A DNA stretch of 64,000 bases from Nomia melanderi (Eukaryota; Arthropoda; Insecta; Hymenoptera; Halictidae): contig NC_135000.1 of the NCBI RefSeq assembly GCF_051020985.1, forward strand, positions 2,480,001 to 2,544,000, in the 5' to 3' direction. Positions 45,906 to 56,631 of the stretch are shown here, in pieces; positions within the stretch are counted from its first letter, which is position 1; every line of letters begins with the position of its first letter. The notes below the pieces were generated by a model. The model did not search any database. It saw only the letters and a program-made list of their open reading frames with translations, and was not told where the DNA came from. The translations under genes were made by a program, and so were the position numbers.

Positions 45906-47395
45906 TTTACACGGTGGTGCAGCCTCTAAAATAAATTCGAGGTGAACAGTATAAAATGAAAGAAATATTACCTTTGATACTATCACTGAGAATATTTGAT
46001 ATAGCTGCTAATAAAATATTTTCGCGCACTGCGAGTCAAGCTCGTTATTTTGGCTGAATAGGTTAATAATCGACTTTTGATACTGATCATTGCATTTTTG
46101 AGCAGAGCTCGAAGCGAATGTTGAACGATCGATGTAGTAATATATCCTGTGTGATATTTTTGCTTTTATAGTCAGTGTTTCTCGCGTAACGTGTAACTAG
46201 ACATGCAAGACATTTAATGACTTAATCAGATTAAAGGTTTCGTCTGAAGTATAGTTGAATGCTACTTTCTGTGCATATTCTCTTTAACCTACTTTTATGA
46301 TAGACATAAATAATTTTAGTTATTGATCTCTTTTTATTTTGTACAATTTAGGAATTGAACGAAATAAAGACGACTGAAAATCATTATGACCATGTTAAAA
46401 TTAATTGTGTTTGCATATGTGATTAATGAGTTTCAATCAGATTGAAAATTCAGTGCACTAATCATCTATTTAGTCAAAAATAGGCTAGGTGTAGATTAGA
46501 CTTAATTATTCAAAACTACCCATTAGTTATGAACACAATAATAATTTGATTATTGATACTGATGGCAAGATTCAAATGAAAATCCTAACATAATAAAAAC
46601 ATGAAAAACAAACTTAATTATATTCGTGTCGAGATAGGTTCGATATAACTAAACTCAAGTGCAAAGTCAAGAATCAATGATTAACTTAGTCGATTGCAAA
46701 TTTGAAATAAAAATCCTGATACAAAAATTCTTCATTTATACAAGGATACCTTAAACTTTAAATCAAGAGTTGATAGTTAATTAATTATTTGTAGAATTAG
46801 AATAAAGAAAAAAACTAAAAATAGCCGAAACTCTACTCTTGTTTGTTTGAAAGGAAATCGGGTCTCCGTTAAGTAAGACTAAAGTGACCACACTCTGCTA
46901 AACAACAAACAAACTTTTTAATCGAAAATATACAAAACAATGTCAGGCCCTGAAGAATCTGTGGGAGATTGGGGACGGAATCTGTAGGGTTCCCAGGAGA
47001 ATATAGGAACAGTTTAGTTTTCCGTCGTTGCACAGGCATCATTATCATTGCCCTGAACGTTTTTCCTGCTGTTCCGTCGCAGGGAACACCGCTAGGGGCC
47101 GATTGGTCGTTTACTATGGAAGTGTTGCGTCGTTGTTTACGAGGTTGCATTAAGCTGTGGGAGCTTAGGGATAGCGTGCACTAACAACGGAAGGACAGCG
47201 GATTAAAAAAGCGCACGAAACTTAGGAGGCAACAGCATTTCATGGCATCCGTTCAGTTCTAACTCCGAGGAAAGTTTGATTAAATTCAGGAAACAGATAA
47301 TTTCCTTGCGAACCCAGCACTGCAATTACAAACATTATGAATAATGTTTATATTATACAGATCAAATTAGTAATCATAATTCTTTACTACAATTC
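45906..47395. other. Intergenic DNA, no gene seen
   Basis: AT-rich. A GC-intermediate patch at 46,940-47,230 has short frames on both strands that match nothing. GGCTGAATAGGTTAA near 46,049 could be a lone TTAA-element end. Confidence 0.4.
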
Positions 47396-47730
47396 TTAAC
47401 TCTTTCACCTGCAATATCATGTCAGACTCGTGACAAAAATGTTCAACTGAATATCTCTATTAGTAATCGTTAACCTTTGACGTGAACGTAGATGTAGAAT
47501 AAGCGTCAAAATTTGTTCCTTTAAATAAAATTAATTTTTATTCCTTTGAATAAATCATAGGGACAAGGGTTAAACTGTGAAGTGTTATAGTGTAATATGA
47601 TCAGTGGCATAATACAATATAATAGTGCTAGGAAACTTCAAAAAGAATATTTAAATTATTCAATGATATCCATTAATTTTTGATAGATAAAACAACTGGA
47701 GTATTTATTCTTGTGCCTTAATTAGACAGA
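47396..47730 (-). repeat. Inverted copy of the 31 kb dispersed repeat, with family E element
   Basis: TTAA at 47,396-47,399 and 47,570-47,573 bound a 178 bp element, the reverse complement of a family E element (ends TTAACTCTTTCACCTGCAAT and GGGACAAGGGTTAA). Homology with 31,090-31,255 continues for about 150 bp to the right (AAACTGTGAAGTGTTATAGT, TTTAAATTATTCAATGATAT). The internal part has lost about 40 bp relative to the 31 kb copy. Confidence 0.68.
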
Positions 47731-47879
47731 AGATATGCTGTAAATATTTTCCTCGGATGTAATAAGAAATCTTTTTATTAGATTAAAGAAGAAAGGAGAA
47801 CGAAGAAACGAATATATAAATATAGAAACAAATGGATAAGGTGGTGCAAAGGCGAGGCAAAGCCTGGCTGCACCCATTT

Positions 47880-48830
47880 TTAATCTAATGCAATCTCACT
47901 TAACCTAAACCTAAGCCAACCCAACGTAAAATGACCTAACCTGATATACCCCAACCCTAGTGCAACCCTCATCTAATTCGGGCCTAGCATGACCGACCTG
48001 AAATTAAACCTAACCTAATCTGCCTAACACGGTGTGACCTAGCACAATGAAAAGAAACCTCAAACGACCTTTACATACCTTAGCTCTAGCTTCAATGTCT
48101 CCTAACCTCAAAAATACTTATGTGGCATGTGTGCTGAAACTCGCTAGCAAAAGTATAGAGAATTCTATGGAAACCACAGACATATACTAATCTATATAAC
48201 ACAGTGTGACCTAGAATATAATGTAGACTATCCTAATATGAACTTGACCTAGCTTAATCTTAGGTCAAATGTGTCCTAACCTACGAGATACCTATGCAGC
48301 ATGTGTACCAAGACTCATTAGTATATGTTTCTATATCTTTGTTTCTAAATCACAGATAAACCCTAATGTATATAACGTTATGTAACGTAGTACAACATAT
48401 ATCAATTTAGCATAATCCTTCTCTAGCTTAGACTTAGCTCAAATGTCTTCTACTCATAAAAATTCTCATACGGTATGTATCCTAAGACCTAGGCAAAGAT
48501 GTATACAACCTTTCATAACTTTAGACTTAGCTTAATCTATCTAACAACATATGAACTACCCCAATATAGACTATCCAAGAATGACCCATAGCCAGCTTCA
48601 GCCTAGCATAAATGTCTCCTAATCTCAAAAACACCTACGTAGCAGATACACTAAATCTCCCGAGCAAAATCATGCACAATCTCGTCCCATAACCGCAGAC
48701 CTAGCCTACTCAGCCAAACGCACAGTGACCAAGCACAGTATAGACCTACCGTGACCCTCACCTAACCTAAATATCTCCCAGGCTGAAACATACTTACACA
48801 TGTGCTACCTGGCAAACAAAATTCTACAGC
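47880..48830. repeat. Decayed ~170 bp tandem array rich in CCTAAC
   Basis: The block (A)AATGTCTCCTAACCTCAAAA (in variants) recurs at 48,093, 48,267, 48,441, 48,610 and 48,769, with spacing 174, 174, 169 and 159 bp. Each is followed by a (G/C)CA(T/G)(G/A)TGT block and preceded by GTGACC(T/A)AG(C/A). CCTAACCTAA strings occur repeatedly, the complement of the insect telomere unit TTAGG. Pairwise identity is low, so the array is old. Non-coding. Confidence 0.72.
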
Positions 48831-49460
48831 CCTCAGTCCCTTACCAACATTTAAAGTTCCTATAAAAAGGAACTCCTTATTCGAAGGACTTAAACCAGTA
48901 AGACACTGAACGTCCCAAGAAATAACAGCCTGGAAATTGCCGATGATCCTGGCATGCGAGTGATCACAGCCACTCGACGAAGTCAAAGGAGAATCCCGAA
49001 GCAACTGGGTCACGTGGAGCATTAATTGCTCGAGGAAGTTCGAGCGGAATGAGATTATCCGACAAATTGTCTCGGTGCACGAGGAGTAGGGGGTCGAGAC
49101 CCCCTTTTTAGGGGGGAAAGATCAGTCAGCGAGGTCAAGGTTGGGTGGGTACGACAGCCGGCGCGCGGCTCGGCCGAGGATTTCATTGATTCTTAACGAG
49201 GAGAACGCGGGCTTGACACAGAATGTCTATCGTAGGAATAGCAAACCCCGAATTGAATCGAAGACCGAGACATTCGGCCGTGACGGACGTCGCTTATGAG
49301 ATTCCTCGCATAACTCCCGGCCGGCCCTAGGTCAACTGTTATTGCGCGCGGCCCACGCGGACGATCGATGGTTAGCTACCTGCGAAGGTGGCCACTCGCG
49401 CGAATGTTTCGTTTCCGGTTGGTCTTGGCCATTGCCACCTAGCGGTTTAAGGTGTCGCAC
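48831..49460. other. CpG-rich island, no gene seen
   Basis: GC-rich from about 48,880, densest at 49,020-49,400 (GCGCGCGGC, CGGCCGGCCC). A possible promoter or enhancer; no exon is recognised. Confidence 0.4.
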
Positions 49461-52080
49461 TCTTGGAAATGTGTGATGTTCTAGGATGGATTGATTAGGA
49501 CACTTGGAGTGATGCTTCGAGTCGATGTCACTGATGACCTCTGTGAAGTTAGGGCTTGAGCATGATGACGATGGTTTGGGTTGTAGAAAGTATTAAAGGG
49601 AATGGCGTGGTTTTAGCATGATTTTCGGTAAAGTTTCGTTTTTAGTTTGTTTAAGTTTTACTTGATATTATTTGTTAAACTTAAATTATTGATTAAAGAG
49701 TTATTAAAATTCCTTCTTGAATTCTACATAGGTCTATGCATACATAATTATTTAAAATATAAATTTCAATTATTGTAATGATGTACAAAAGGAATTCTAA
49801 TGATTAATATCTAAGTTATATACCAGTACAAGCTTGTAATTTTCTCAAAAAGTCCCCCCTCAAATTTCGACACCTGTATTTATTTTTTGTATCTGATTGG
49901 TGTTATCATTCTTTAATTGCATTGAGTCTAATTCGCATTATTATTGTTCATGGATTTTTAAATACATTATCTTCCATAAAGATCAATTCTTCTTCTAAAC
50001 TAGTTTTATATATTTATATCTGTGAAATTTATATCCTCCTTAGAATAATTAGGCCTTTGGTGACTTAGGGACTGTAAGTACTTCCACGAGAAGCATCGAT
50101 CACTTCGTTATAACCCTAATGTACATTAGGGACAATTTAAGTTAGCCATCAAAGACCGAGTAGTTAATCGAAGCCATTGAAAAGAGGGGTCAAGATGGAC
50201 CCAGACACCTCAGTGTGCTTTCAACTTCGCTACCAACACTTTCTATCTAAATTATGGAAAGCTTATTTAAACAGTATTTTACTCTAAAATTCTATAAACA
50301 GTTTCACGTGTAAAATAATATCATTTTAAAAGAAAATACAATTTCTCAATTTATCTTTCACAAAGATTTCGTGTCTTCAATGAATACTCATAACTTTGAG
50401 ACAAACAAGAAATCTTGACCCAGTATTTTCTATCGTTAAGAACGTTAATCAAATGTAACTGGATAATTTTCTCACATATTCGGTTAGCGAGGAGCAGATT
50501 GAACCAACCTGCTATTTTAATTTCCCAGACGATACGGCTGCATATTAATTTATTAATGGGCTAAAGAGATTCATCTCTGAATCCCCTAATGATTTTATTT
50601 TATTTCGGTGAGCTGCGCCCAGGGGCAGTGTTCTACATTTCGTAGAATCTTTCTATACATTGTAGACGAAAAAGAAATCATGCATTAAGTTTTAACAGGT
50701 CGTTATAAAACGGAAAATTCAGTCTTTATATTTATTATAACTTTAGTCTGGAACAAAAATATTCACCTTCATAAAACTATCTAAATTTGTGCAATTTTCA
50801 TGATATTTTGTCTGCATAGCTATAACAATTCGAATACGAGGATCTCTTAATTTAATTTTATTAATTAATTTTTAATTGATTCCAGTAATATTATAGTTAC
50901 TGCATCAATAATTCTATAACTGATTAAATAATGAAGCTTATTTCAAGCAGAAACGCTTCACGGAAGCGTAATAGCAATCAATATATACATTAAAATTCAT
51001 ATTACTGTAAATATTGATTCAATAAATCGCAAAAATGATTTGTTGAGATATAATTATTAAAAACTGAACGGTAACATAAATAACAAGTTACCTTCCATGA
51101 TGAACAAATTAAAATAAAAATATTCATTCAATATTATTCTCGCAGTATATATTCAAATTATTGTCAAATTACGTAACTTCTAACTTGTTCGAGTTTCTAT
51201 AAGCTATACAAAAGAATCTCACATAAGAATCCATGATCCATTAAACTGATTACCCTTTGCCCGAGTCTATTTAGTAAAGGTAACATGTTCCTATTATTGG
51301 GGCACACATAAAAAAAAATATGGGGTTGGTAGGTAAGAAAATAGTCAGGTACAGTTTCGTAGACCAGTCCGCAATTACGTTTATCGAGGCGGAAGAATTC
51401 CTGCGTCGCAGTTCTCGTGAGTAATAGCCGTATACACAAACAAAAGTTAGGACACGTGATCAGGGGAGCAAGAAACCAGGGAGAGGGGTTTTCTGGGAAG
51501 GCAACCTTGAGGGTGGAGCGATCCGAGGGGTGATAGTAAAAAGACGCTTGATTTCGGTCAGTCAACCCTCGGCCGTCGTAGACAGCAGACGACATGCGTC
51601 GCGATCCACGAACAATCGCTTTTCAACAAAAAGTGCCTTGATCGAACTCGAAACATAACAATTTTCCTGTTATATGTCTCTAATTTCATTCTGAATCACA
51701 TATTTTGTTGCGAATTTTCAAATACATAGTTGTAAATGTTTTGTGCAGTGTTAGAAAATTGAAATAAATTATTTGTTAATTTAATATTTACTATTATTAA
51801 TATTATTATTAACGTTATATTATATTAAAAGTTTTATAATATATCTAATGAAATATAATACAAATATATACAATTGATATATTTTATTCGTTTGAAGTAT
51901 ATCGTAATATTTGTTCATTTCAATATTTTATTCTACTATAATATTTAATGTACGATGTAATATATTACATGAAAAATATAGATTGTCTGACGAATATTCA
52001 GTGAGAAGAAAAATGACCGAGATAAGTGTTTAAGGGATGTTTGACGTGGTTTGAAGGTGAATGCCAAAGTTTGTCGACGA
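49461..52080. other. Intergenic DNA, no gene seen
   Basis: AT-rich. The longest frame is 132 codons on the minus strand at 51,197-51,595, lying in a GC-intermediate patch. It has no recognisable domain or splice context, and I leave it uncalled. Confidence 0.4.
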
Positions 52081-52829
52081 ATGAAGTGAAGTTCTGTTGT
52101 TACGTTTGATGACGCGGAAAATTGTTGCTCGGCTAGTTGGCGTGTAGACCCTGTAGCGTAGCTGGTTTCAGCCGCTATCGGTGTTGGCCGAGACGTTCGG
52201 CGTGCGCTGAGAACACTGTGAACCGGCGGATTCTACCCCTGGTACGTATCGATCGTCCTCCTTTCCCGAAGGGAAGCAACTTCTGGCATCCTTAATCCCG
52301 ACAAAAATTTGTGACTACGAGCCACTACGGCAACAAAGTGCATTAGCCGAACGGCAACACCCTGGGAACCCTTTTAGCGAGACGTTACTCGCTGTTGATT
52401 GCACTTAAACCGCGTCGACCGAAGGCCGGGTCGAATGTGACCCGTGTAGACATGTAACCCGAATAGACTCTGCATAGCTTGGAGCATGTAAATGCCGTTG
52501 TAGAATTGATCGGGGTTTAGAGGATGTTCGTCATTGTGGTGCAGAGGTATTCGGTAAAAAGCGACTGCAGGGGAATACTCTGAATTTAACGGCGGATATT
52601 TGGAATTGTTACATGGGAAGGAATTTATTAGATCAAGTTGAATTACTTAGTTCTTATTGGGTTCGTGATAGGTTTCTTTTTATCAATTGGAATTTAGGAA
52701 TTAGTTCTCTTACATTAGTTATGCGCATAATGAACTTGTACCGATAAAGTAGAATTTGCAAATTAGTTTTTTGTTAGGTTCACAGTGGATTTTTATGAAT
52801 AAATTAAGATTTGGTAACTGGATCTTTTA
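52081..52829. other. CpG-richer block then AT-rich DNA
   Basis: GC-rich at about 52,130-52,520 without a recognisable exon. It precedes the 184 bp array. Confidence 0.4.
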
Positions 52830-53690
52830 TCATTGCTGACGTCTACTGGTGCCTACCACCCAATATTTTAGCTTATAAAGAATCAGTAGATAGGAATTAG
52901 GTCTTTATCAATCAGCCTGTTGCTACTTACTGTCAGTCAATGTCTATCGTGTCCCACTAGGGACTATCATTTAAAAATTAAACTTTCAGCCATGTTCACC
53001 ATAGATTTGTCCTGATTAATGACGCAAATTGGTGCCCATTACCAAGCAGTTTGTTATGCTTAATATAGATTTTGCTACCGCTTACTACCAGTCACTGACT
53101 TTTATGTTTCATCAGAATCTAACACTTAAAAATTGAACGTTTAACATCATATACATCTGTTAATTAAAGGCACCAGTTAGTGTCTATTGCCAAGCAGTCT
53201 GTCTCACAGAGAGTCACTATAGAAAAACTAGGTTCAGGTTACCTATCTTTATCAGCTCTCCTGCTGCTACATCTTGCCAATCAGTGTCCTTCATATTTCA
53301 TTGGAAACTAACACTTGGAAATTAAACCATGTATGTATATCTCCTAATTAATGACACCAGTTGAAGTCTACCATCAAGTAACCTGTCTCACAGAGAGTCA
53401 CTATAGAAAAACTAGGTTCGGGTTACCTATCTTTATCAGCTTCCCTACCGCTAGATCTTGCCAATGAGTGTCCTTCATATTTCATTGGAAACTAACACTT
53501 GGAAATGAAACCATATATGTACATCTTCTGATTAATAACGTCAGTTAGTGTCGATCATCAAGCAGCCTGTCTCGCAGAGAGTCACTATAGAAGAATTAGG
53601 CCTGGGTTACCTATATTTATCAGCCTATCTCCTGACAGCCATCACCAATGACAGCACATTCCGCCTGAATGTGGACTGGCACTTAGGAAC
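52830..53690. repeat. 184 bp tandem array, about five units
   Basis: CAGAGAGTCACTATAGAA lies in the last three units, with GAGTCAC at 53,211, 53,395 and 53,579, exactly 184 bp apart. Each of these units also holds a (T/C)CAGTT block, GGTTACCTAT(C/A)TTTATCAGC, and the first two hold GTCCTTCATATTTCATTGGA. Two older units begin near 52,838 and 53,026. The array runs directly into the CAGCTG-rich block at 53,850. Confidence 0.85.
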
Positions 53691-53849
53691 TAGGTCTCCT
53701 AGCCTGTTCGCCGGTTGTTCCCTAGTGACCGATGGATTGATTTCAGGAAGAGGGCATGACGCACCGAACTCATGCAGTGGCGAAAACACGTGCGCATCAA
53801 GTACGGTGGTCGAGTCGGTGTCGGTCAAGGGCAGCGGGAGCGGGAGCAG

Positions 53850-54060
53850 GTGCAGCTGCAGGCGCGCGTGGTGCAGCTGCAGGTGCGCGGGGTGCAGCTG
53901 CAGCGGGAAGGGGGCGCACGACTCAGCTACGTCTGTCATCAGCCTCAACTCTCGTCGACGGCTCGCCGCAGCTGCAGCGCAGCAGCCATGCTCTGCTGCG
54001 GCCGCAGAAAAGTGAGTACCGTTACTGGTTCTTCTAATCTTGCATGCCCGGTACAGCTGC
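53850..54060 (+). promoter_or_regulatory. CAGCTG E-box cluster, 21 bp phased
   Basis: CAGCTG occurs at 53,853, 53,874 and 53,895 (exactly 21 bp apart, in GTGCAGCTGCAGG-type units) and again at 53,969 and 54,054. CAGCTG is the class A E-box bound by bHLH dimers such as proneural factors with Daughterless. The block is also GC-rich and precedes the candidate small coding exon, so it may be promoter or 5' UTR. A regulatory role is inferred. Confidence 0.45.
53988..54011 (+). CDS. Candidate first coding exon, MLCCGRRK
   Basis: ATG at 53,988 in a fair context (AGCAGCCATGC) opens eight codons, MLCCGRRK, followed at 54,012 by GTGAGT, a good splice donor in phase 0. The adjacent Cys pair after Met-Leu and the following basic residues look like a palmitoylated membrane-targeting N-terminus; vertebrate GAP-43 begins MLCC followed by basic residues and also has a very short first coding exon. 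The partner exon would lie beyond a long intron and is not recognised in the window. If this is not an exon, the match is chance within a GC-rich repeat block. The identity is not assigned. Confidence 0.35.
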
Positions 54061-54061
54061 A

Positions 54062-55055
54062 GTGGTATACTTCAGCCCAGTGCGGACTAGATAGGGGATT
54101 CAGCCTGGACCAGGTGTGGGATCAAGCTTGAAGCTGATCTTAGGATTGCTACTTAATGCTTGGACTATGGACGACTGAAATTATTGTATATTTTTATTAC
54201 ATATATAAGTTATAACGGTGGATTTGTTGAAGTCGCGATTTATATTTGACGTTTTTAATTTTTTATTTGAAATGTTTAATTTGAGGAGTAGTAGATTTTA
54301 TATCTTAAGGGGTTAGTCTGCGAGAAGTGGAGTTGAATAGAAGTTCTTGTTTCCTTTATTATGAGTGATGTTAATGTAAATATTTTTTAAACCAGTTTTA
54401 TTTATTGTCTATCCTGTTATTGGATGACGGCATTTATTAGAGGTTTTGAAGTTTTGCGTAATTCGCTTAGACTCACTGCAGCTGTAACTATAATGTATTC
54501 GTGAAGAGACGTCTGAACGTTGAAGACTGTCTGGCAACTACAGGGTCATTCTACTGTAAACAGGCACTAATTACTTTTTTCAGAACCAGTGGTTGTTGAC
54601 CATTTTAATTGATTGTAAAATTTTATTAATATAATTAAATTCATTCTGGCTAGCGCTGTTGCGAAAGGAATCGGATGTTATGGGGTTTAAAAACATATCA
54701 ATATTAATTACTGTTAATAATATGAATCAACTATTAATCTAATAATTTTCTCAGGAATTATTATTCTAAGAAACGAAATGATCAGGTTCCTACTTACATT
54801 AGAAACTTGGAAAGACTGTTAATCCATTAAAAATTTATAAACAGAAATCTCCATAATAATTTCTTTTGGCTCTATTACTCAAAACAATATTAAATTATTT
54901 TCCCTATAAGACAGTCACTCAGAAATCTATCAACAAAATTAACTCGAGTAATTCAATCAGTTATCATTAACCAGTTTATACAACACAGTCGTCAATCTAT
55001 AAAAAAGATCTATTAACAAAAATCTTCTGAATTTCACAACTTCCTTCGAAACTCA
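54062..55055. other. Intergenic or intronic AT-rich DNA
   Basis: No exon is recognised. This would be the start of the intron if the donor at 54,012 is used. Confidence 0.4.
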
Positions 55056-55278
55056 TTAACACTAGGTTTACGGAACGAGTCAGTTTGACTCATATTGAAT
55101 TTTATAAGCATTATTTGGTAAATGTTAGGGTCGATTTTTATCAACGCAGTTATACAAATATGTACCCTAATTGTCTACTCTTAGACCTCTAATTTCTAAG
55201 ATCTAAATGAACGGACAACAATTATTCTAAGAACAATAAAACAAACTGTACAGTAAATGCCAGTAAATTTAGTGTTAA
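55056..55278 (+). mobile_element. TTAA-bounded MITE, family C
   Basis: 223 bp between TTAA at 55,056-55,059 and 55,275-55,278. Left end TTAACACTAGGTTTACGGAA; right end CAGTAAATTTAGTGTTAA, an imperfect inverted match. The inner GAGTCAGTTTGACTCAT block is a near-palindrome. An inverted second copy lies 1.1 kb away. No transposase. Confidence 0.75.
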
Positions 55279-56411
55279 AACCAAATCACCAACCTTCTCG
55301 CACAACCACTATAAACTATCAATAACTTCATCCGTCAGAAACCTATAAATAGAAGCCTCTACCTCAACAAACAAAAATTGTCAGTCACTGTATCTCGAAT
55401 AAGTCACGATACTCCAAAGGCCAGCCGTAAAACCGGTCTGTCTAGAAGTTAGTTATTGTTGCAAAGTTCTCCATGATTGTTTGCAAGTTCACGCTCGCTT
55501 TACACGCACGTGTGCGAAGTTACGGTGCAGTTGATGTCAGGAGGGTGGATCGGAACGTCGAAAACGACAATCGATTGCGGGACGACAACGGGAGCCTCGA
55601 TGGCAAGATACTCGCGTTTATTTCGTCGATCCGGTATCACCGATAGTATAGAAAATAATGGCAAGCTGCCGGATATTTGTGGGCGGACGGGTGACAAATA
55701 TATATGATAAAAGCCGACTGTTCCGCTCCGTATCTCGATATTGATTTACAACGAGCCGATACCCGTTCAACGTTTTCGATTTCCATGCGACGGGCTCGCC
55801 GAAAATTTCGTATTTCCCGTCCGACTACTGGGCGAGGATATTGAAACAAGGGCAGGGAGAAAAAGGAAAATAACATTTTTTTTTTATTTCACGGAATTTC
55901 GAATCGGGAAACGATCGGTTCTGCCGTGGAAATACTTATTCCGATTTCCTAGAGTTTCCGATGATTATTGGAACTCTGAATCGCCCGGAATTTATTTTTA
56001 GTTTCTTCATTGTGCAAATGATAACCGTCGGAGTTCAACGGAAATATACTTCTCCGTTGAGGAAAATTGAAAAAGAGATATTGGAATTTGCTAGGTTTCC
56101 TTGTCTCATTTTTATTACGACAGAAACGATGATTCATAAACCTGAAGATTTTTATTTTAAGGCGACTGACACAGTGGTATTGATCCGCAATATACAATTT
56201 TGATCGACACGTTATTGTTAGTGGAATTTTATTTTCGACTTTAATAGGATTGTATATTATTTTTTCATAAATTAATGTGGTTAGTTAAGAACAGTGAACG
56301 ATAGAATATTTCAAATACAAGAACACTCAATTCTATAACAATGTTTCCACTTTATGTTTACTATAACAAAGTGTCAGTTTAATCAATATATCTTATTTCC
56401 ACTATAGGGAA
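55279..56411. other. Intergenic, CpG-rich at about 55,470-55,980
   Basis: Short frames on both strands overlap and match nothing. Between the two family C elements. Confidence 0.4.
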
Positions 56412-56631
56412 TTTCACACTAGATTTACGGATAGTTACTATACAGTTTATTCTATCGCTTTCACAGAAATTGATATTCGTTCATTTAGATCTTCGAAATT
56501 AGTGGTTCAAAAGTACACAATTAGGGTATATATTCGCATATTTGCACCAATAAAAATCGACCTAAAAGTTCACTAAATAATATATATAAAAGTCAGTATA
56601 AGTCAAATTGGCTCCGTAAATCTAGTGTAAA
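56412..56631 (-). mobile_element. Family C MITE, inverted copy
   Basis: Reads TTTCACACTAGATTTACGG at the left and GGCTCCGTAAATCTAGTGTAAA at the right in part; it is the reverse complement of the 55,056 element, including the GTCAAATTGGCTCCG counterpart of GGAACGAGTCAGTTTGAC. Both TTAA ends have decayed to TTTC and TAAA. Ends are better matched to each other here than in the other copy. Confidence 0.68.

Noticed and set aside
47880..48830. True telomeric TTAGG array
   Set aside because: CCTAA units are scattered in a ~170 bp repeat and are never in a long pure run.
51197..51595. 132-codon minus-strand open frame
   Set aside because: No recognisable domain, no splice context and no neighbouring exon; this length is expected occasionally in 64 kb of six frames.
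53548..54131. Overlapping 93-155 codon frames with Gln/Leu/Val or Cys/Ser repeats
   Set aside because: They run from the 184 bp array into the CAGCTG block and are open in several frames at once, typical of GC-rich repeats. Only the short MLCCGRRK exon is kept as a candidate.
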